In this document: positions 5,335-11,401 of the stretch, one piece after another
Layout of the letters: each line of letters opens with the position of its first letter
How positions within the stretch are numbered: the first letter of the stretch is position 1
Assembly (NCBI GenBank): GCA_026770585.1
Contig: MU647320.1
Span: 120,718-132,798 of the forward strand
Reading direction: 5' to 3'
Source: Baffinella frigidus
Lineage: Eukaryota; Cryptophyceae; Cryptomonadales; Baffinellaceae
DNA: 12,081 nucleotides
The notes under the pieces: model-generated
What the model saw: only the letters and a program-made list of their open reading frames with translations
Database searches by the model: none
What the model was told of the DNA's origin: nothing
Program-made: the position numbers and the translations under genes

Positions 5335-5995
5335 TTCGATTGACGACTGTTTAATTAGATATGCAACTGTCTTATTAGAAAGACGACTGTATAATCAGAC
5401 TTCTAGTTAGATAGGCGACCGTAGGCGACTGTCTAATTGGATGTTTAATTAGATGGGCGTCTGTCTAATTAGATACGCGACTGTCCATTTGGGCGTTTCA
5501 TTAGATGGTCGACTGTCTAATTAGACAGTCGACCGACTAATTGGACATTCAATTAGATGGACGACTGTCTAATCAGACAGGCGGTTGGGCAGGGCGCGGC
5601 AGCGACTGCCGAGGCGGTAGCAAGAGCGAGGGAGATTCGATTGACGACTGTTTAATTGGATATGCATCTGTCTCATTAGATAGACGACTGTCTAATTAGA
5701 CTTCTAGTTAGATAGGCGACTGTAGGCGACTGTCTAATTTGATGTTCAATTAGACAGGCGACTGTCTAATGAGATACGACGACTGTCTAATTGGACGATT
5801 AATTAGATGGGCGACTGTCTCATTAGAAAGTCGGCTGGGTAGGGCGCGGCATCGACTGCCGAGGCGGGAGCAAGAGCGCGGGAGATTCGATTGACGACTG
5901 TCTAATTAGATGTGCAACTGTCTCATTAGAAAGCCGACTGTCTAATTGGGTGATTAATTAGAAGGTCGACTGTCTAATTAGACAGGCGGCTGGGC
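5335..5995 (+). repeat. GACTGTCTAATTAGA minisatellite with higher-order units
   Basis: Degenerate ~20-bp units of the type GGCGACTGTCTAATTAGATA, with ACTGTCTAATTRGA nearly invariant. They are grouped into higher-order units, each starting with the GC-rich island CAGGGCGCGGCAGCGACTGC. The islands start near 5285, 5590, 5840 and 5995, giving periods of about 305, 250 and 155 bp. A perfect 28-bp palindrome centred on AATT lies at 5507-5534. Confidence 0.94.
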
Positions 5996-5997
5996 AG

Positions 5998-6054
5998 GGC
6001 GCGGCAGCGACTGCCGAGGCGGGAGCAAGAGCGCGGGCGCAGGCTCTGAAGGCG
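5998..6054 (+). CDS. Candidate 57-nt micro-exon, Ala/Arg-rich helix
   Basis: Preceded by GGCTGGGCAG and followed by GTACTAAACC, it reads GAAATAEAGARARAQALKA, exactly 19 codons. Unlike the three preceding copies it continues as RARAQALKA and runs straight into a telomere-like array. Starting and ending in phase 0, it is compatible with the island at 6512. Composition suits a long alpha helix. Boundaries are inferred; function unknown. Confidence 0.4.
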
Positions 6055-6511
6055 GTACTAAACCCTAAACTCCAAACCCCAAACCCCAAACCCTGAACCC
6101 TAAAACCTAAACCAACCCTCAACCCTAAGCCCTAAACCCTGAACCCGGAACCCGGAACCCGGAACCCGGAACCCGGAACCATAAACCCTTAACCCTAAAC
6201 CAACCCCCCTGAACCCTGCACCCCACAACTTAAACCACCAACCCTCAACGGCAAACCCTAAACCCTGAACCTTAAACCCCTAAACCCCAAACTCTAAACC
6301 CAAACTCCAAGCCCGGAACCACAAACCCACAGGCGTGAGAGTCAACCCTAAACCTCAAACCCTAAACCTTAAACCCAAACCCCAAACCTCAGACCCTAAA
6401 CCTCCAACCCTAAACCCTAAACCCTAAACCCTCAACCATAACCCCTTAACCCTAAACCCTAAACCTCAAACCCTAAACCCTAAACCTCAAACCCTAAACC
6501 GCAACACCTAG
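6055..6511 (+). repeat. Telomere-like array, C-rich, about 450 bp
   Basis: A mixture of CCCTAAA, CCCTGAA, CCCCAAA and CCCTCAA, with five tandem CCCGGAA units at 6144-6178. Ends in CCGCAACACCTAG before the island at 6512. In the exon model this is an intron that starts GTACTAAACC. Confidence 0.96.
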
Positions 6512-6562
6512 GCGTCAGAGTCAGCCAGCGACGCCGCGGCAGCGTCTCGGGCGGCAGTGCAG
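6512..6562 (+). CDS. Candidate 51-nt micro-exon, twin copy 1
   Basis: It reads ASESASDAAAASRAAVQ, exactly 17 codons, after CACCTAG and before GTCCAG. A near-identical twin lies at 6703-6753. Between the twins five bases differ: three are silent third-position alanine changes (GCC/GCG, GCG/GCT, GCA/GCT), and two lie in one codon (AGC/GGA, Ser/Gly). That pattern points to protein-level constraint. A phase-0, length-multiple-of-three exon can be duplicated without frameshift. Confidence 0.45.
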
Positions 6563-6584
6563 GTCCAGGCTTCGAGATCAGACA

Positions 6585-6697
6585 GCCGACTGTCCAATAA
6601 GATAGCCGACTGTCTAATTAGACAGGCGACAATAGGTGGCTGTCTAATTAGGCGTCAGAAAGATAGGCGACTGTCCAATTAGACCTGCGACTGTCTT
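6585..6697 (+). repeat. GACTGTCTAATTAGA minisatellite, short block
   Basis: About five degenerate units between the twin islands, of the same family as 5335-5995. A GGCGTCAGA fragment of the island start is embedded at about 6649. Confidence 0.93.
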
Positions 6698-6702
6698 CCT
6701 AG

Positions 6703-6753
6703 GCGTCAGAGTCAGCGGGAGACGCCGCTGCAGCGTCTCGGGCGGCTGTGCAG
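6703..6753 (+). CDS. Candidate 51-nt micro-exon, twin copy 2
   Basis: It reads ASESAGDAAAASRAAVQ after TTCCTAG and before GTTCTGGGTT. Same length, phase and boundaries as 6512-6562. A G-rich telomere-like array follows the GT directly. Confidence 0.45.
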
Positions 6754-6836
6754 GTTCTGGGTTTGAGGTTCAGGGTTCAGGGTTCAGGGTGTGGGGGTTG
6801 AGGTTTAGGGTGTAGGGTGTAGGGTGTATGGTTCAG
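6754..6836 (-). repeat. Telomere-like array, G-rich strand
   Basis: GGGTTCA, GGGTGTA and GGTTTA units; the strand is inverted relative to 6873-7229. The short purine-rich spacer 6837-6872 marks the switch. Confidence 0.92.
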
Positions 6837-6872
6837 AGGGGGGACTGAGAGGGAGAGACCTCAGCCCGACCT

Positions 6873-7229
6873 TGAACTCTGAACTTTGTAACCCTGAACC
6901 CTACACCCGAAACCCGAAACCCGAAACCCGAAACCCGAAACCCGAAAACCTAAACCTTAAACCCTAAACCCTGAAACCTAACCCTAAACCCAAACCCCCA
7001 ACCCCTAAACCCTAAACCCTAAACCCTAAACCCTGAACCTCAAACCCTAACCCTAAACCCTAAACCCCAATTTAAACCCTAAACCCCTTTCTCATGAACC
7101 CTCAACCATAAAACCTAACCCCTGAACCCCCAAAACCAAAAAACTGAACCTCAAACCCGAAACCCTAAACCCTAAACCCTAAACCCCAAATCCCAAACCC
7201 CAAACCCCAAACCTTGAACCCCAAACCAG
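6873..7229 (+). repeat. Telomere-like array, C-rich, with a CCCGAAA block
   Basis: Contains six exact tandem CCCGAAA units (6906-6947) and runs of exact CCCTAAA (near 7010-7035). Ends CCCCAAACCAG at 7229, directly before the island. Confidence 0.96.
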
Positions 7230-7281
7230 GCAGCGCGGGAGAGCGAGAGGCGAGTCGCGGCGTGGGAGGACACTGCCGCAG
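7230..7281 (+). CDS. Candidate 52-nt micro-exon, AARESERRVAAWEDTAA
   Basis: Bounded by CCCCAAACCAG and GTTGATAG. It reads AARESERRVAAWEDTAA plus one base (G). Highly charged, helical composition. Its right half recurs at 7650-7677 as VAAWENNAAG, with D/N and T/N changes. The extra G plus the GG that starts the island at 8927 would make a glycine codon, so phases agree. Without transcripts the exon remains a hypothesis. Confidence 0.42.
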
Positions 7282-7304
7282 GTTGATAGTATCAACATGG
7301 TTTA

Positions 7305-7535
7305 GGTGTTCTCGTTAGGGTACTTCTTCTTCTTCTTTATTACTCTCGATACAGGTCCTAGAAAGGCCCTTTAGCCTTGAGTTGAGTGATACAATGTCTA
7401 TGAGCCTCGTTAGGGTATCGGTGAAATTCTCTTTCTCAGGGTTTAGGTGTTCTCTTCAGGGTTCAAGTCAACTTCTCTTGAGTGTTTAGGTATTCTCTTC
7501 AGGGTTTATGTGAAATCCTCGTTAGGGGGTGAAGT
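7305..7535 (+). repeat. TTC microsatellite and ~43-bp GTTTAGGTGTTCTC repeats
   Basis: Imperfect tandem units of the form GTTTAGGTGTTCTCTTCAGG plus AAGTGAAATTCTC (near 7305, 7441, 7484), TTC repeats at 7323-7336, and the second copy of the 65-bp repeat (7345-7407). Confidence 0.8.
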
Positions 7536-7545
7536 GTCCCTGCAG

Positions 7546-7643
7546 GACGCGGCGGTTCGAACGTGTGTGTTCCCTCAAGACGCGCCCGTACTAACCCAGG
7601 ACGCTGCCAGTACTGAGGTGACCCTTTCCCCCCCTGACGATTC
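7546..7643 (+). CDS. Candidate exon with a repeated QDA motif
   Basis: After CCCTGCAG the frame reads DAAVRTCVFPQDAPVLTQDA and then ASTEVTLSPPDDS, ending before GTAAGT (7644-7649), a consensus-type 5' splice site. Counting the preceding CAG, a QDA motif occurs three times, 12 and 6 residues apart (LQDAAV, PQDAPV, TQDAAS). The open frame extends left to 7447 through repeat sequence. It ends in phase 2, so it does not fit the phase chain proposed for neighbouring islands. No family recognised. Confidence 0.33.
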
Positions 7644-7649
7644 GTAAGT

Positions 7650-7694
7650 GTAGCGGCGTGGGAGAACAATGCCGCAGGGAGAAGTTCCATGGGT
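7650..7694 (+). pseudogene. Partial copy of the VAAWEDTAA island
   Basis: GCGGCGTGGGAGAACAATGC matches 7257-7277 with few changes and reads VAAWENNAAG. No donor GT at the equivalent place (GCAGGGAGAAG) and no left half. Probably a duplicated fragment. Confidence 0.4.
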
Positions 7695-7744
7695 TGAAAT
7701 GGATGTATGGAGCCCCCGGCCCCTCGGTTGGCTCCGGGGTACGT

Positions 7745-7862
7745 CCCTCCGCGGAAATGCGGGGAGAGACGTGACAAATGGCTGACTTTTATCGTGTTTC
7801 TTGGGCAATACTCCGATAATGAAGTTAGGAAGTTTCCTGGTAGTGTTCCGAGCGCTGGACGT
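7745..7862 (+). repeat. Interspersed repeat adjoining the TIR element (forward copy)
   Basis: Diverged copy of 998-1107 and of the reverse complement of 251-340: ACGTGAC, GTGTTTCTTGGG, ATACTCCGAT and TGGTAGTGTTCCGAG align in order. Open frames on both strands here look like chance. Confidence 0.5.
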
Positions 7863-7901
7863 GACAACCAAAACGGGCGCGGTTCATACAGGTTTGCCTC
7901 G

Positions 7902-8040
7902 CCACACGGTGGGCTACGAAGGTTTCGTTGGGGCTGGAATTCAGGGTGTTACGTGACCAAATTGCACCAGAAAATCCTTAAAGTTAATTTTATCAAGGCA
8001 ACATGACTTTTGATGAAAGGTTCGTAGTCTACCGTGTATT
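7902..8040 (-). mobile_element. Short TIR element, 139 bp (copy 2, inverted)
   Basis: Inverted copy of 113-250. The left end is CCACACGGTGGGCTACGAAG and the right end ends GTAGTCTACCGTGTA. Positions 7960-8025 match the first copy closely. No coding capacity. Confidence 0.72.
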
Positions 8041-8101
8041 TTCCTTTCCTGATTATTCCTTGTGAGGAACAGGTTCGATTCAATGTAACGGTTTGTGCTA
8101 T

Positions 8102-8213
8102 CCACTCTCGAGCGAGACGGGACAAAGTTGAGAGTTTTGAAGATTTGTACCTGCATCCGAGGCCAGAATCCGGCCTTGGACTTTTGAAATGTTCCGTTCC
8201 CGCTCGAGAGCGG
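8102..8213 (+). repeat. Foldback module with CTCGAGCG ends
   Basis: CCACTCTCGAGCGAGACGGG (from 8102) is an imperfect reverse complement of GTTCCGTTCCCGCTCGAGAGCGG (8191-8213). An AGGCCAG-AAT-CCGGCCT hairpin (8160-8176) lies inside. This is the most complete of the five modules, and its inverted ends suggest a small element. Confidence 0.62.
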
Positions 8214-8224
8214 ATGAGGGTGTA

Positions 8225-8386
8225 CCACACAGTGGGCTACGGAGGGATTTTCTGCTCAGATTTATGCCATTTCCGGTTGCCTTATCCGTAGGAACCCCCC
8301 CTTTGTCCCTACGGCTTGCCTACCGTAGGGTCGTAGGTCTTGTTGCTTAAGAGTGATTCGAAATCCCTTGGAAGTCCGCTGTGTGG
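8225..8386 (+). mobile_element. TIR element, 162 bp, copy 2 (MITE-like)
   Basis: It starts CCACACAGTGGGCTACGGAG and ends TGGAAGTCCGCTGTGTGG. The interior aligns with the copies at 1202 and 4976, including the central CCCTACGG-TTGCC-TACCGTAGGG hairpin (8307-8330). It abuts the foldback module at 8102-8213. Confidence 0.84.
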
Positions 8387-8460
8387 TTCGACATCTCAGG
8401 TGGATCGAATGCGAAATCAGACTCAAGTTACTGCTCTTGATCGAGCTCGGAATATTTTGA

Positions 8461-8543
8461 AAGTCCAGGTCCAGAATCTGGACCTGGGCTCAGAGACAAA
8501 TCTTCAAAAGCCTTGCAGTTGTTCCCGTCCCGCTCGAGAGCGG
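8461..8543 (+). repeat. Hairpin plus CCCGCTCGAGAGCGG module, copy 4
   Basis: A perfect stem CCAGGTCCAG-AAT-CTGGACCTGG (8465-8487) is followed about 30 bases on by GTTCCCGTCCCGCTCGAGAG (8521 onward). Same order of parts as the other modules. Confidence 0.66.
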
Positions 8544-8621
8544 CACACCTTTTGGTGTTATCTGAATCACCTGAATCACCTTCAGTCAATTTCCCACTTG
8601 TGACCTGGCGTGGGCCTACAA

Positions 8622-8926
8622 CTAAACCCTCAACCCTAAACCCTAAACCCTAAACCCTAAACCCTAAACCCTAAACCCCAAACTCCAAACCCTAAACCCT
8701 AAACCCTAAACCCTTAACCCTAAACCCTAAACCCTAAACACTAAACACTAAATCCTTAAACTCAAACCCTAAACCCTAAACCCTAAACCCTAAACCCCAA
8801 ACCCTAAACCCCAAACCCTAAGCCCCAAACCATAAACCCCAAACCCCAAACCCCAAACCCCAAACCCCACACCCCAAACCCCAAACCCCAAACCCCAAAC
8901 CCCAAACCCCGAAACCCGAAAAACAG
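8622..8926 (+). repeat. Telomere-like array, C-rich, longest and most regular
   Basis: Six exact CCCTAAA units at 8634-8675, more exact runs near 8691-8740 and 8766-8796, then a homogeneous CCCCAAA block of ten consecutive heptamers (8837-8906, one reading CCCCACA). Ends CCCGAAAAACAG. Confidence 0.98.
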
Positions 8927-8964
8927 GGTTGGCGGAGCAGGTCAGGCGGCTGGAAGCTGAGCAG
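8927..8964 (+). CDS. Candidate 38-nt micro-exon, LAEQVRRLEAEQ
   Basis: Two bases (GG) then LAEQVRRLEAEQ, between CCCGAAAAACAG and GTGTTTTGGG. The peptide is a near-ideal heptad with leucines and valine at a/d-like positions. A C-rich array is on the left and a G-rich array on the right, meeting exactly at the island. The entry phase (two bases completing a codon) matches the single trailing base of 7230-7281, and it exits in phase 0, matching 9457 and 9624. Confidence 0.45.
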
Positions 8965-9227
8965 GTGTTTTGGGTTTGGGGTTTCGGGCTTAGGGTTTGG
9001 GGTTTAGGGTTTTCGAAGTCGGCATTGCTCCTTCACTGTTGCACGTCCTGGTTTTTAGGGGTTGGGGGTTAGGCAGTTTGGGGTTTAGGGTTTTAGGTGT
9101 AGGGTTTAGGGTTTAGGGTTTCGGGTTTAGAGCTTGTGGCTGAGCTGGTGCCATTCTTTTTTTTCCTGTTTTTTTACACTGGGCGCCTGTTTGCTACACT
9201 GAAGAGTTTAGGGTTAAGGGTTTAGGT
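8965..9227 (-). repeat. Telomere-like array, G-rich strand
   Basis: TTTGGGG, TTTAGGG and TTTCGGG units at 8965-9130, with a non-repetitive insert at 9010-9055. A T-rich tract (9158-9176) and a last short array (9207-9227) follow. Confidence 0.94.
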
Positions 9228-9238
9228 TCGTGAAAGCC

Positions 9239-9406
9239 CCACACAGCGGGCTTCTTCGCACAACGGTCTATTTACTTCCGTAGTACTAATTGTTGGTTTC
9301 CTCGTACAAGGACAATTTACGTAATCGACATTAATTTAACCGCCCGGATTTCAATTTAATTAACTTGACCGATTTCCGGTCGAACCGAAGCCCCCCCACC
9401 GTGCGG
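9239..9406. mobile_element. Possible TIR element, 168 bp, with a different interior
   Basis: The left end CCACACAGCGGGCTTC and right end GAAGCCCCCCCACCGTGCGG are imperfect inverted repeats of the same motif that ends the 162-bp elements. The length is similar, but the AT-rich interior does not match them. It is flanked by telomere-like sequence on both sides, as if inserted into an array. Weaker than the other cases. Confidence 0.45.
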
Positions 9407-9418
9407 TTTTTTGGGAAA

Positions 9419-9456
9419 CCTCAAACCCTAAACCCTAAACCCTAAACCCTGATCCA
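9419..9456 (+). repeat. Short telomere-like array, C-rich
   Basis: Four near-exact CCCTAAA units ending in CCCTGATCCAG, immediately before the island at 9457. Confidence 0.92.
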
Positions 9457-9498
9457 GGAGTCGCTTTCGGCCAAACTCGAGGAGAGCTGAAACCAGCT
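9457..9498 (+). CDS. Candidate exon, ESLSAKLEES with in-frame TGA (copy 1)
   Basis: After GATCCAG it reads ESLSAKLEES then TGA. The second copy at 9624 has CGA at that position, so one transition separates a stop from arginine. It is either a terminal exon or a disabled duplicate. It is followed at once by the GACTGTCT minisatellite. Confidence 0.35.
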
Positions 9499-9606
9499 GG
9501 CGACTGTCTAATTAGATAGGCGACTTTCTAATGAGATAGACGACTGTCTAATTAGATGGGTGGCTGTAGGTGACTGTCTAATTAGATAGGCGACTGTCTA
9601 ATCGGG
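9499..9606 (+). repeat. GACTGTCTAATTAGA minisatellite, third block
   Basis: Five to six units of GGCGACTGTCTAATTAGATA, closest to the consensus of all blocks. It lies between two copies of the same exon-like island, as at 6585-6697. Confidence 0.95.
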
Positions 9607-9623
9607 CCTAAACCCCATTCCAG

Positions 9624-9681
9624 GAAGCGCTTTCGGCCAAACTCGAGGAGAGCCGAGACCAGCTTGGCCTCCTTGATTCAG
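9624..9681 (+). CDS. Candidate 58-nt micro-exon, EALSAKLEESRDQLGLLDS
   Basis: After CCCATTCCAG it reads EALSAKLEESRDQLGLLDS plus one base, then GTTTTGGGTTTC. This is a strong coiled-coil-type sequence. Compared with copy 1: GAG/GAA silent, TCG/GCG S/A, TGA/CGA stop/R, AAC/GAC N/D. Joined after LEAEQ from 8927-8964 it continues the heptad pattern in frame. The right part (CTTGGCCTCCTTGATTCAGG) recurs three more times downstream. Confidence 0.42.
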
Positions 9682-10120
9682 GTTTTGGGTTTCATAGGTT
9701 AGGGTCTGAAGGTTGAATCTGGTTTGGGTTTCAGGGTTCGGGGTTTGGAGGTTGGGGGTTGGGGGGTTCAGGGTTCAGGGTTTATAGGTTGTGGGTGCAT
9801 GGCTCAGGGTTTGGAGGTGGGAGGTTGGTGTTCAGGATTCAGGGTTTGGAATTTGGGGGTGCGGGGTTCAGGGTTTGGAGGATTGGGATTGGGGCACAGG
9901 GTTGAGGGTTCAGGGTTCAGGAGGACTATCTTGGCCTCCTTGAATCCGGTTCAGGATTTTGGGGGGTTGGGAGTTGGAACTTGGGGGTTGGGGGTTGGGG
10001 GTTGGGGCTCAGGGTCCAATCCCTGATCCCACACACACGCCTTGCAATCCGGTTGAGGGTTTTGGGGGGATGGGGTATCGGGGGTGGGGCTCAGGGTTCA
10101 ATCCCTGATCCCACACCCAG
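9682..10120 (-). repeat. Telomere-like array, G-rich, highly degenerate
   Basis: GGGTTCA, GGGTTTGGAG and GGGGGTT units with shorter and longer period variants. The long glycine-rich frame across 9724-10026 is an artefact of these repeats. LASLN-type island fragments interrupt it at about 9928 and 10034. Confidence 0.92.
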
Positions 10121-10126
10121 GGTAAA

Positions 10127-10600
10127 TCCCTGAACCCTGAACGCTACCTCTCAGCCCTAACCCGTAAACCTTCAGACCTCAACCTCAGACCCCACCCCCT
10201 AAATCCTGATCCCACATTAGGTTTAGGGTTTCGGGTTTAGGTTGTGGGATCAGGATTTGGGGTTTAGGTTTGAAGGTTTAGGGTTTAGGGTTGAGAAGGA
10301 CCTTGCCTGTCTGAATCAGCTCCTCAACCCTCAACCACAAACCCTAACCACTACACCACCAACCCGGAACTCTAAACCCGGAACTCTAAACCCTGAACTC
10401 TTAACTCTTAACTCTAAGCCCTGGATCCTAAACCCTGAACCCTAAACCCCAAACCCCAAACCCCAAACCCCACACCCTAAACCCCAAACCCCAAACCCCA
10501 AACCCCAGTCCCCAAACCCTACACCCTACACCCCACACCTCACACCCCACACCCCAAACCCCAAACCCCAAACCCTAAACCCTACGCCCTACACCCAGGA
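10127..10600. repeat. Telomere-like arrays with two strand switches
   Basis: C-rich 10127-10215, G-rich 10217-10295, then C-rich 10318-10600. CCCCAAA and CCCTACA variants dominate near the end. The island EKDLACLNQLL (about 10295-10326) lies at the G-to-C switch. Confidence 0.93.
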
Positions 10601-11094
10601 AGGGTGTCGGGCGCGGGGCGGCGGCAGAGGGGTGGGAAATGGGGAGACGGGGGTGGTGCCGAGTCAGAGGGGGGGGCGGAAAGTTTGGAGGACAGGTCAC
10701 TGTCTAGCTCTGTCTGCGTACAAATGGGTTCTGGATTCGCCATGAATGTATTTTAGTTGCTGTTGTTGCACCGGATTTCCTGATCTAAATGTTTTTTATG
10801 GCGAGCCCAGCTTTACTCAGGCAGAGGAGGGGCGGAACCACTCGAGAATGGTGGAGGATCCTATTTACATGTGGAGTTGTAAAAACTTGTACCAGGATAA
10901 GGTATTCTAACCTCCTGACTGTGCAATTTAAGCAGAGTCACGTATCAAAAGTCAACTTGCCTTGAGGAAATGAAACTTAATGACACAAATTCGCACTTTT
11001 AAAAGCGCGTCGGTTTTAAATAGGCCCCTCTAGCGTTCTCGTGTGGAATGCCTGGACGGCAGGTCTCTATGTCCGCGCATATTTTTGCCTACCT
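10601..11094. other. Unassigned non-repetitive stretch
   Basis: A purine-rich segment (10605-10700) holds GGGGGCGGAAAGTTTGGAGG, repeated at 11206. 10941-10990 resembles the interior of the 138-bp TIR element (ATCAAAAGTCAACTTGCC). Otherwise I see no gene, RNA or known repeat here. Confidence 0.5.
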
Positions 11095-11177
11095 TTCGGG
11101 TACGGGTACTAGGGCGGATTCCGTAGGGCACTACCGTAGGCAATAGCGTAGCGTGCTACGGAATACCCGTACCCGAA
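11095..11177. repeat. 83-bp foldback hairpin
   Basis: The outer arms TTCGGGTACGGGTA (11095-11108) and TACCCGTACCCGAA (11164-11177) are exact reverse complements. An inner stem ATTCCGTAG/CTACGGAAT (11118-11126, 11156-11164) shares one base with the outer arm. The centre CTACCGTAGGCAATAGCGTA resembles the central hairpin of the 162-bp TIR elements. Confidence 0.9.
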
Positions 11178-11227
11178 CGGCACCCGAAAAAGGGGAGAAG
11201 AAGATGGGGGCGGGAAGTCTGGAAGAA

Positions 11228-11314
11228 AGGTCACTATCCACACAGCGGGATGCAAAGCGATTTCGTGAATAACCCATAAAGGGATAATCGATAGCTACGG
11301 TAGGCAATACCGTA
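11228..11314 (+). mobile_element. Truncated TIR element
   Basis: CCACACAGCGGGATGC is the element's left end. About 68 bases on comes TACGGTA-GGCAA-TACCGTA (11296-11314), the element's central hairpin. The right half is missing. Confidence 0.55.
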
Positions 11315-11401
11315 CTATTGAGCTGTCACCTTTTCTAGCCAGAACACTTGCAACCTTTCATACAGGTTGATGCCGTGAACCCCCAACCCTACCGCTGCCG
11401 A

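Noticed and set aside
5335-5995. CRISPR array
   Set aside because: Repeats are contiguous and degenerate with no unique spacers of constant length, and no cas genes occur in this eukaryotic-type DNA.
7499-7867. 122-residue open frame on the - strand and an overlapping 98-residue one
   Set aside because: No recognisable motif, proline-rich low-complexity character, and it runs antisense across islands and repeats that read better on the + strand.
9724-10026. Glycine-rich 100-residue open frame
   Set aside because: Direct translation of degenerate GGGTTTGGAG repeats; no sign of selection.
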